A stretch of 38,379 nucleotides of DNA. It comes from Bacilli bacterium. GTDB taxonomy: Bacteria > Bacillota_I > Bacilli_A > RF39 > UBA660. A program made the position numbers and the translations under genes. The notes under the pieces are model-generated. The model ran no database searches. It was not told where the DNA came from and saw only the letters and a list, made by a program, of their open reading frames with translations. The stretch spans positions 1 through 38,379 of the forward strand of contig JAFYER010000007.1 of the NCBI GenBank assembly GCA_017544165.1, written 5' to 3'. Each line of letters begins with the position of its first letter. Position 1 is the first letter of the stretch. Below, one piece after another: positions 25,173 to 31,848 of the stretch.

Positions 25173-26360
25173 ATGAGAAGTGTAGGAACAATTGTAAGGG
25201 GTATAAGAACTCCGATTATTAAAGAAAATGATGATTTAAAACAAATTGTCGTTGATAGTTTAATGAAAGCAAAAGAAAGTGAAGGATTTGAGTTTAGAGA
25301 CCGCGATATTGTAGCAATTACTGAGGCTGTCGTAGGAATTGCCCAAGGAAATTATGTTACAGTGGATCAAATTGCTAAAGATATTAAAACTAAGTTTGGT
25401 GTTAACCACATAGGTGTATTATTTCCAATTCTAAGCCGTAACCGTTTTGCGGTACTTTTAAGTGCTATAGCAAGAGCAATGGATAAAATAACATTACAAA
25501 TATCTTATCCGTCAGATGAAGTAGGGAATGATATTTTAGACCGTGATAGGATGAAGTCCCTTGGAATAAATCCATATACAGATGTTTTATCCGAGGAAGA
25601 ATATCACGAAAAATTTGGTGATTGGAAACATATTTTTACAGGCGTCAATATGGTTGATTTCTATAAGGATATAATTGAAAAAGAAGGTTGTGAAGCCGAA
25701 ATAATTCTTGCTAATAATCCAACCGAAATATTAAATCATGTAAATGACGTTTTAGTTTGTGATATTCATACTCGCGAGGAAACAAAAGAACTTGTTAAAG
25801 CCAAAGCAACAGGTAAAGTGCTTGGTATGGATGAAATATGTAATGAGCCAGTTGATGGGAGCGGTTGCAATCATAAATATGGACTATATGGTTCAAATAG
25901 ATCTACCGAAGAAAGGGTTAAATTATTCCCTGAAAATGGTGAAGAACTTGTTTATGGTATTCAAGACGAACTTAGAAAACTAACAGGCAAAGAAATAGAA
26001 GTTATGATTTATGGTGATGGTGCTTTTAAAGACCCCGTTGGAAAAATATGGGAATTAGCTGATCCTGTTGTATCTCCAGCATACACTAAGGGCCTTGAGG
26101 GAAGTCCTAACGAATTAAAACTTAAATATTTATCCGATAATAAATTTAGTGATTTAAAAGGCGAAGAACTTGCTGAGGCGATGCGTCAAGCTATCAAAGA
26201 AAAAGATCAAAATTTAAAGGGTAAAATTGAAACGCAAGGTACAACTCCACGAAGATATTCTGACCTTATCGGTTCGCTTTGCGATTTAACATCAGGATCA
26301 GGTGACAAAGGAACACCAGTAGTATTTATTCAAGGCTATTTTGATAATTATTCAAATTAA
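25173..26360 (+). CDS. Coenzyme F420-0:L-glutamate ligase (CofE)-like protein
   Basis: A 395-residue cytoplasmic protein of the CofE/F420_ligase family, which adds glutamate to F420-0 in archaea and actinobacteria. Family features are IVRGIRTPII at the start, RDIVAITEAVVGIAQG, a central DEICNEPVDGSGCNHKYGLYGSN segment, YGDGAFKDPVGKIWEL and a C-terminal TTPRRYSDLIGSL. It is longer than archaeal CofE (~250) and resembles the long form found in many Firmicutes, where F420 is not made and the role is unknown. No other F420 gene is in the window. GGAGG precedes the ATG and TATAAT (25152-25157) lies upstream with a poor -35. The family call is good; the substrate is unknown. Confidence 0.85.
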   Translation: MRSVGTIVRGIRTPIIKENDDLKQIVVDSLMKAKESEGFEFRDRDIVAITEAVVGIAQGNYVTVDQIAKDIKTKFGVNHIGVLFPILSRNRFAVLLSAIARAMDKITLQISYPSDEVGNDILDRDRMKSLGINPYTDVLSEEEYHEKFGDWKHIFTGVNMVDFYKDIIEKEGCEAEIILANNPTEILNHVNDVLVCDIHTREETKELVKAKATGKVLGMDEICNEPVDGSGCNHKYGLYGSNRSTEERVKLFPENGEELVYGIQDELRKLTGKEIEVMIYGDGAFKDPVGKIWELADPVVSPAYTKGLEGSPNELKLKYLSDNKFSDLKGEELAEAMRQAIKEKDQNLKGKIETQGTTPRRYSDLIGSLCDLTSGSGDKGTPVVFIQGYFDNYSN

Positions 26361-26361
26361 A

Positions 26362-26385
26362 AGTTTTCTTCGGAAAGCTTTTTTT
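26362..26385 (+). terminator. Terminator with UUCG tetraloop
   Basis: AGTTTTC-TTCG-GAAAGCT followed by T7, two bases after the stop codon. The C(UUCG)G loop is especially stable. Confidence 0.88.
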
Positions 26386-26413
26386 ATGGTATACTACTTA
26401 TGATGGTGGTAGT

Positions 26414-27589
26414 ATGAAAAAAGTAATTTTTTTCTTTTTATTATTAATTCCTTTGAATATCCTGGCAATTGATTACCCAAAACTTAATTCAAAATATGCA
26501 ATTGTATATAACTTAAGTGATGATGAAATGTTGTATGAAATGGATTCTGATAAAGTAATATCTATTGCTTCACTTACTAAAATTGCTACTACAATAACGG
26601 CTATCGAAGAAATAAAGGATTTAAATGAAAAGGTTACTATTACTCAAAAAATACTAAATACAGTAGATCCTGTTTTAAGCAAAGCTGGTTTAAAAGCAGG
26701 CGATGAAGTAACATATCAAGATTTACTTTATGCATCAATGCTACCAAGTGGAGCAGATGCTACGAACTCTCTTGCGATTCTTAGTAGTGGGTCTATTGAT
26801 AGTTTTGTTTCTAAGATGAATGATTTAGCAAAAAGAATAGGTCTTAAAGATACACATTTTGTCAATGTTACAGGCCTTGATGAAGAAGGGCACTATTCTA
26901 GTACAAAAGATGTTTTAAACTTGCTCAAGTATGCTTTAAATAATAAAACTTTCAGAGAAGTATTTACTACTAAAAAATATACTTTATCAAATGGGTTAGT
27001 TGTTAAATCAACACTAGATAAGTATAATGCTTCATTAAACCTTGATTTATCAAAAGTATTAGGAAGTAAAACAGGTTTTACCTATGATGCAGGTTATTGC
27101 ATGGCATCCCTTTCAAAAATTGATAATCATGAAATAATTATTATAAATTTAGATGCTCCTTATGAAAGCGGTATATCATATCATTTAATTGATAATGCTA
27201 ATCTAATAGATTTTGTCGAAGATAATTATGATAATATTACTTTAGTAGCTAAAAATGACGTTATAAAAAAAATAAATGTGTCATTAAGTAACATAAGTAC
27301 ATATTCTATAAGAGCAAATGATGATATAATAAAATTGTTACCAATTGATTATGATAAGAACTTATTAGAAATAAAATATGAAGGAAAGGAAAAATTAAAT
27401 TTTATCGATAAAAAGGGTAATAAGATAGGAACAATTACTTATAAATATAATGGTAAAGAGATTCTTACTGAAGATGAAATAATTGATACAGATATTAAAA
27501 TAAATATTGTTAAGATTATTAAAAGTTATTTCTATATTCCTTTGATAATCATTATATTGCCATTAATTTTAAAAAAGAAACATAGATAA
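26414..27589 (+). CDS. D-alanyl-D-alanine carboxypeptidase (S11 family)
   Basis: A penicillin-binding D,D-carboxypeptidase of the DacA/PBP5 type, 391 residues, acting outside the membrane to remove the terminal D-Ala of peptidoglycan stems. A signal peptide ends near residue 18 (ILA-ID). Active-site motifs are SLTK (Ser53-Lys56), SGAD (Ser112-Asp115) where most relatives have SxN, and KTG (Lys219-Gly221). The C-terminal ~20 residues form a membrane helix (IPLIIIILPLIL) with a KKKHR tail in place of the amphipathic anchor of PBP5. TATACT (26390-26395) is a likely -10. The L,D-transpeptidase follows nine bases downstream, and the tetrapeptides made by this enzyme are that enzyme's donor substrates. 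Confidence 0.93.
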   Translation: MKKVIFFFLLLIPLNILAIDYPKLNSKYAIVYNLSDDEMLYEMDSDKVISIASLTKIATTITAIEEIKDLNEKVTITQKILNTVDPVLSKAGLKAGDEVTYQDLLYASMLPSGADATNSLAILSSGSIDSFVSKMNDLAKRIGLKDTHFVNVTGLDEEGHYSSTKDVLNLLKYALNNKTFREVFTTKKYTLSNGLVVKSTLDKYNASLNLDLSKVLGSKTGFTYDAGYCMASLSKIDNHEIIIINLDAPYESGISYHLIDNANLIDFVEDNYDNITLVAKNDVIKKINVSLSNISTYSIRANDDIIKLLPIDYDKNLLEIKYEGKEKLNFIDKKGNKIGTITYKYNGKEILTEDEIIDTDIKINIVKIIKSYFYIPLIIIILPLILKKKHR

Positions 27590-27598
27590 GGAGTTTTT

Positions 27599-28681
27599 AT
27601 GAAAAAAAGAGTAAATAAAAAAAGATTATTGATATTAATTTTAGGTTTTCTTATTTTGCTATGTATTGTTATTTTTTTATTAATAAAATTTTGCTTTACC
27701 AAAATAACTTTCCAAAATAGGAGGATTGCCTCAGTTAATACTACTTATAAGTTGAAAGAATATGTTGTAAAGGTTAGAAATGGTAAAGTAACTAACTTAG
27801 ATGAAGAGATTTATTTTGATAAACTAGGTGTTCAAAAAGTTGATGTCTATTATAAGAATCGATTTGGCATCAAAAGAAAAACTATTTTAAAAATAAATGT
27901 AGTTGATGCTGACGCTCCAGTTTTGGAAGCTCCAAGTAAGATCACTATTGTCGAAGGAGACGATGATGATTTACTTGAAAATGTTCAAGTAACAGATAAT
28001 TATGATAAAAATATTAAAGTTACTATCGAAGGCGATTATTCCAAGGATAAAGCTGGAGTATATGAACTTTTCTTTGTAGCTAAGGATAAAAGTGGTAATG
28101 AAGCAAAAGAACCCTTTACTTTAGAGGTAACTGAAAAAAAACAAGTTGTTGTTAATCAAAATACAAGCGCATATTATGTAAAAGTAAACAAAACTCATAA
28201 TGTTGCTGTAGTATATGGCAAAGATAGTAATGGTGAATATACTAAAATTATTAGAACTTTTTTAGTTTCAACTGGTGGGGATAATACCCCAAATGGGGTT
28301 TGGACGACCACTGATAGATATGAAACCCTTTCTTTGGTTGGGGGAGTATGGGGACACTATACTTTAAGAATAACTGGTCCTATTTGGTTTCATTCAGTTC
28401 CATATTTTAGTAAACCAGCCGATGGCCATTGGAATGATTTAGAATATGAGGAGTTTAATAAACTTGGAACAACTGCTTCGCTTGGTTGTGTAAGGCTTTC
28501 AACCGCTGATGCTAAATGGATATATGATAATTTACCTTGGCATACACAGGTTGAAATCTATGAGAGTAGTGATCTTCCAGATGGAGTAGTAAAACCTGCT
28601 GGTGTTAAAATAGATGTTGATAGTGAATATAGAGGTTGGGATCCAACTGATCCAGATCCTGATAATCCATGGAATTTATAA
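27599..28681 (+). CDS. YkuD-type L,D-transpeptidase with Ig-like domain
   Basis: A 360-residue signal-anchored enzyme that cross-links peptidoglycan by 3-3 bonds. A basic N-terminus and membrane helix (~10-30) are followed by a linker, a DUF5011/Ig-like domain (~102-178, starting near DADAPVLEAPSKI and ending in NEAKEPFTLEV) and the YkuD domain (~190-325). The catalytic motif is present: His265 in IWFHSVPY, and SLGCVRLS with Cys297 and Arg299. A short Asp/Pro-rich tail ends the protein. AAGGAG precedes the ATG and it forms a two-gene operon with the carboxypeptidase. Such enzymes usually resist most beta-lactams other than carbapenems. Confidence 0.94.
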   Translation: MKKRVNKKRLLILILGFLILLCIVIFLLIKFCFTKITFQNRRIASVNTTYKLKEYVVKVRNGKVTNLDEEIYFDKLGVQKVDVYYKNRFGIKRKTILKINVVDADAPVLEAPSKITIVEGDDDDLLENVQVTDNYDKNIKVTIEGDYSKDKAGVYELFFVAKDKSGNEAKEPFTLEVTEKKQVVVNQNTSAYYVKVNKTHNVAVVYGKDSNGEYTKIIRTFLVSTGGDNTPNGVWTTTDRYETLSLVGGVWGHYTLRITGPIWFHSVPYFSKPADGHWNDLEYEEFNKLGTTASLGCVRLSTADAKWIYDNLPWHTQVEIYESSDLPDGVVKPAGVKIDVDSEYRGWDPTDPDPDNPWNL

Positions 28682-28710
28682 TTTACAAATAATAATTAAA
28701 ATGCTACAAT
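28682..28710 (+). promoter_or_regulatory. Promoter of the proS T-box transcript
   Basis: TTTACA, a 17-base spacer and TACAAT with extended TG. It begins one base after the L,D-transpeptidase stop codon. Confidence 0.75.
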
Positions 28711-28715
28711 GATAG

Positions 28716-28912
28716 GGAAATCAAAGAAGAGGCCATGACTTATAAGTGATTTTTAAAGAGAGTTAGCGCTTGGTGCAAGCTAATAAAATAATTATAAGTT
28801 CCTACCTTGGAGTGAAATGCAAACATTTCCGGTTAAAAACCGTTATCAGTAGTTAAGTTAAATAAAAGGATGGTACCGTCTATTAAGACTCCTTATGGTA
28901 GCATCTTTTTTT
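28716..28912 (+). promoter_or_regulatory. T-box riboswitch, proline specifier (CCU)
   Basis: The leader of proS. Stem I arms ACTTATAA (28738-28745) and TTATAAGT (28792-28799) pair, and the specifier CCT at 28801-28803 follows, with a purine after it. The antiterminator core TGGTACCG is at 28871-28878. A GTCT/AGAC stem, the TCCTT pairing partner of AAGGA, and a T7 run form the terminator. The proline codon agrees with the gene controlled. Confidence 0.9.
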
Positions 28913-28931
28913 GCTTTTATGGAGGTGTTTT

Positions 28932-30356
28932 ATGGATAATAAAGCAATTGTAAAAAAAGAAGAGGATTTTGCTAAATGGTATACAAGTATTGTAAGAGCT
29001 GCTCATTTATGTGATTATTCCTCAGTCAAAGGATGTATGGTAATTGAACCAAACGGTTATGCTATTTGGGAAAAAATGCAAGAAATACTCGACAAAAAAT
29101 TTAAAGAACTTGGTCATGTCAATGTACAAATGCCACTTTTGATACCTGAAAATTTACTAAAAAAAGAAAGTGATTTAGTCGAAGGGTTTGCCCCAGAAGT
29201 TGCTTGGGTAACTTTAGGTGGTTCAAAAGAACTTGAGGAAAGACTTGCTATTAGACCGACAAGTGAAACTATGTTTAGTGATTACTATCATACCCATATT
29301 AATAGTTATAAGGATTTACCTAAACTATATAATCAGTGGTGTAATGTCATGCGCTGGGAAAAAGAAACTAGGCCATTTCTTCGCAGTAGAGAGTTTTTAT
29401 GGCAAGAAGGTCATACTATTCATGCCAGTGAAAAAGAAGCTGAAAACGAAACGAAACAAATGATTGAGGTATATCGTTGGTTTCATAATGAAATTCTAGC
29501 TATTCCTTCGATAACTGGTTTAAAAACCCCAAAAGAAACTTTTGCAGGCGCAGAGTATACTCTTACTAATGAGGCCTTAATGTATAATGGTGTAGCCCTT
29601 CAATCAGGAACTAGTCATTATTTTGGTCAAAAATTTAGTAAAGCATATGATATTAAATATACAAATAAGGATAATAAACTTGATTATGTTTATCAAACAT
29701 CATGGGGAACTACGACGAGAATGATAGGCGGACTTATCATGGTTCATAGTGACAATTATGGTCTTGTTTTACCACCGAGAATTGCTCCTAAACAAGTTGT
29801 AATTGTTTTAATAACTGGTAATGAAGAAGAAACCAATTTAGCAAATAAATATAAAGATGAACTATTAAAAGATGGCATATCTGTTTATATTGATGATACA
29901 GATAAGTCGCCAGGATTTAAATTTGCCGAAGCTGAAGTAAATGGTATTCCGGTTAGAATCGAAATAGGGGCTCGCGATTTAAAAGATGGTAAAATAACAA
30001 TAGCAAGACGTGATACAAGAGAAAAAACTATCATACCTAGTGATATAGATATTGCAAGCTATGTTAAAGAACTTCTTGAAATTATTCAAAATGATATGTA
30101 TCAAAGAGCAGTAGAAAGAAGAGATTCACTTACTTTCAAAGCTCATAACATGAAAGAAATGAAAGAAATACTTGATAAACAACCAGGATTTATTCATGCT
30201 ATGTGGTGTGGTAATGAAGAGTGTGAAAATAAAATTAAAGAATTAAAAGGCTGCAAATCACGCTGTATCATTCAAGATGGTGAGAGAATTGATTATAACT
30301 GTGTTTGCTGTGGAAAACCAGGCAAATATCATGTTATATGGGGAATTCAATATTAA
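28932..30356 (+). CDS. proS: Prolyl-tRNA synthetase, archaeal/eukaryotic-type short form
   Basis: A class II synthetase of 474 residues charging tRNA-Pro. It lacks the ~180-residue editing insertion of classical bacterial ProRS and has the archaeal-type layout: KKEEDFAKWYTSIVRAA near the start, GCMVIEPNGYAIWE, RPTSETMFSDYY (motif 2 region), FLWQEGHTIHA, an anticodon-binding domain, and a C-terminal zinc-binding domain with CGNEECENK and CVCCGKPGKYH. The ATG at 28932 is preferred because GGAGG lies six bases before it; a TTG at 28911 would fall in the T-box terminator. Regulated by the upstream proline T-box. Confidence 0.95.
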   Translation: MDNKAIVKKEEDFAKWYTSIVRAAHLCDYSSVKGCMVIEPNGYAIWEKMQEILDKKFKELGHVNVQMPLLIPENLLKKESDLVEGFAPEVAWVTLGGSKELEERLAIRPTSETMFSDYYHTHINSYKDLPKLYNQWCNVMRWEKETRPFLRSREFLWQEGHTIHASEKEAENETKQMIEVYRWFHNEILAIPSITGLKTPKETFAGAEYTLTNEALMYNGVALQSGTSHYFGQKFSKAYDIKYTNKDNKLDYVYQTSWGTTTRMIGGLIMVHSDNYGLVLPPRIAPKQVVIVLITGNEEETNLANKYKDELLKDGISVYIDDTDKSPGFKFAEAEVNGIPVRIEIGARDLKDGKITIARRDTREKTIIPSDIDIASYVKELLEIIQNDMYQRAVERRDSLTFKAHNMKEMKEILDKQPGFIHAMWCGNEECENKIKELKGCKSRCIIQDGERIDYNCVCCGKPGKYHVIWGIQY

Positions 30357-30357
30357 C

Positions 30358-30397
30358 AAAAAAAGAACGTATATTTAATATATTTAAGCGTTCTTTT
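30358..30397. terminator. Bidirectional terminator between proS and the methyltransferase
   Basis: AAAAAGAACG pairs with CGTTCTTTTT across a ~19-base AT-rich loop, with A and T runs on both sides. The methyltransferase stop codon lies in the loop. Confidence 0.75.
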
Positions 30398-30962
30398 TTA
30401 TTACAATAATACTATTAAGACCTAACTCGAATTTTCGATACTTTATTAAGGTAGCTTTGTTTGATAACTTCTTAACTAATTTTTTTATATCTTTTTTTGA
30501 ATAATAATGGACATGATCTTGTATTTCTAATTCATTTATGATGTGCAGTTTATAAGCCATAAATTCTAAAAGGGGTTTAGAACATGGAGCGGGTGTGGTT
30601 AAGACAATTAAACCATTTGGTTTTAAAAGTTTTAAACAATCTTTTAATATTTTTCTTGGATCATGTAAATGTTCTAACACAGCATTTAAAAAAACAACAT
30701 CAATTGATTCTTTTTTAATTGGAAATTTTTTCATATCAACATTGTTAATAAATTCAATATTATCAATAGTTTTATTATCTATTTTTAAGTCAATACCATA
30801 TCCCTTACGTATCTTTTTTTTGCTGCGCATTAAAAAATCGCCTTTTTGGCCACAGCCAATATCTACGATTATTCCATCAAAAGGAATATATTTTTTTACT
30901 TTACTATATCTAATACTAGCAATAATATTATCTAATCTATTCCATTCATTTGTTACTTTCAT
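30384..30962 (-). CDS. Class I SAM-dependent methyltransferase
   Basis: A 192-residue cytoplasmic methyltransferase of the Methyltransf_11 type. Motif I is IVDIGCGQKGDF (residues ~31-42), an acidic end of strand 2 appears in GYGIDLK, and the later motifs are IDVVFLNAVLEHLHDP and LKPNGLIVLTTPAP. The Glu-His (EH) dyad is typical of this branch. The substrate cannot be told; such small enzymes act on lipids, sugars or other small molecules. On the minus strand GGGGAG precedes the ATG. It is a single gene, convergent with proS and divergent from tRNA-Glu. Confidence 0.88.
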   Translation of the reverse strand: MKVTNEWNRLDNIIASIRYSKVKKYIPFDGIIVDIGCGQKGDFLMRSKKKIRKGYGIDLKIDNKTIDNIEFINNVDMKKFPIKKESIDVVFLNAVLEHLHDPRKILKDCLKLLKPNGLIVLTTPAPCSKPLLEFMAYKLHIINELEIQDHVHYYSKKDIKKLVKKLSNKATLIKYRKFELGLNSIIVIKKNA

Positions 30963-31039
30963 TTTGACTCCCCAAAACTATAACCCTAATTTAATAATAC
31001 ATGTTTTTTGGTTAAAAAGCTATTGTAATAGTAAATATA

Positions 31040-31068
31040 TAGACAAAAATGTCATTTTATGTTATCTT
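31040..31068 (+). promoter_or_regulatory. Promoter of tRNA-Glu
   Basis: TAGACA, a 17-base spacer and TATCTT with TG before the -10, placing the start about five bases before the tRNA. Confidence 0.55.
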
Positions 31069-31079
31069 ATTAGTGTCTT

Positions 31080-31156
31080 AGCCCGTTGGTGAAGTGGCCT
31101 AACACACTGCGTTCTCAGCGCAGCATTCAGGGGTTCGAACCCCCTACGGGTTACCA
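31080..31156 (+). tRNA. tRNA-Glu (anticodon CUC)
   Basis: A full cloverleaf of 77 bases. The acceptor arm AGCCCGT pairs with ACGGGTT, including one G-T pair. The anticodon stem CTGCG/CGCAG encloses TTCTCAG with anticodon CTC, and the T arm has GGGGG-TTCGAAC-CCCCT. CCA is encoded. CUC reads GAG, a minor glutamate codon in a genome this AT-rich, so a UUC isoacceptor must exist elsewhere. The first pair is A-T where most tRNA-Glu have G-C. Confidence 0.92.
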
Positions 31157-31165
31157 ATAATTATG

Positions 31166-31190
31166 ACAGTTCTATTATGGAACTGTTTTT
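31166..31190 (+). terminator. Terminator after tRNA-Glu
   Basis: ACAGTTC-TATTATG-GAACTGT followed by T5. Confidence 0.85.
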
Positions 31191-31202
31191 ATTTACACAA
31201 AA

Positions 31203-31231
31203 TTGACATTTTTGCTAATTTATGTTATAAT
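31203..31231 (+). promoter_or_regulatory. Full-consensus promoter
   Basis: TTGACA, a 17-base spacer and TATAAT, all consensus, with extended TG (TGTTATAAT). It is the best promoter in the window and precedes the unknown 171-residue membrane protein. Confidence 0.9.
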
Positions 31232-31257
31232 TAAAGTACTTTTCAGGGGGTTTTAGT

Positions 31258-31773
31258 GTGAAAAGGATTAATAGGTTAAAAGTATTTTTATATAAAGATA
31301 TACTATTTACAGTTTTTTTAGTTATTATTAGTATTCCAATTTGGCTTTCTTTTGATGTTTCAGAACTTAACGAAGCTAAAAAGTATGATGATTATAATTA
31401 TATCAACTATGAGTTTTTAAATAATCCAACATATACGCTTGCTTCAGTAAGTGATGATTATGCACTAAAAAATATCGAAACACAAGATTTAATAGTTTAT
31501 AATTATACAAAAGCTGATGCAAATTATTCATTAGTATTAAAAATTAACAAACAATCAACAGCAGTAATTGATGATATTAAATTAAATGTTAATTATGATG
31601 TTAATTATTTAAAAGATTTTAAATATTATGAAGATAATAATTATTATTACTATATTATCGATTCTGATCATCTTCAAGGGGATAGTCAAAAGTATATTTT
31701 AAGTATGTGGAATGATGAAGAAAATATCCAAGAAGCAAATAATACATTTGATTATGAGTTTGTAATTTTATAA
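31258..31773 (+). CDS. Signal-anchored extracytoplasmic protein, unknown
   Basis: A 171-residue protein that I cannot assign. A basic N-terminus and hydrophobic helix (~14-31) are followed by an exported part rich in Tyr, Asn and Asp, mostly strand-like, with runs such as YYEDNNYYYYIID. No cysteine or catalytic motif is seen. The start is GTG at 31258, supported by AGGGGG seven bases upstream. A full-consensus promoter and a terminator frame it as a single highly expressed gene. It lies next to the large variable-region surface protein, so a structural role or a role in surface assembly is possible; this is inference. Confidence 0.78.
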   Translation: MKRINRLKVFLYKDILFTVFLVIISIPIWLSFDVSELNEAKKYDDYNYINYEFLNNPTYTLASVSDDYALKNIETQDLIVYNYTKADANYSLVLKINKQSTAVIDDIKLNVNYDVNYLKDFKYYEDNNYYYYIIDSDHLQGDSQKYILSMWNDEENIQEANNTFDYEFVIL

Positions 31774-31795
31774 TCCAGTTTAACTGGATTTTTTT
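31772..31795 (+). terminator. Terminator after the 171-residue protein
   Basis: ATCCAG-TTTAA-CTGGAT followed by T7, overlapping the stop codon. Confidence 0.85.
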
Positions 31796-31818
31796 GTATT
31801 TATTATTGATATTTTATA

Positions 31819-31827
31819 TGGTATACT
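31819..31827 (+). promoter_or_regulatory. Extended -10 promoter of the variable surface protein
   Basis: TGGTATACT is an extended -10 about 20 bases before the ATG; no good -35 is visible. Confidence 0.45.
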
Positions 31828-31848
31828 TATATATGGTAGAGGTATCAT

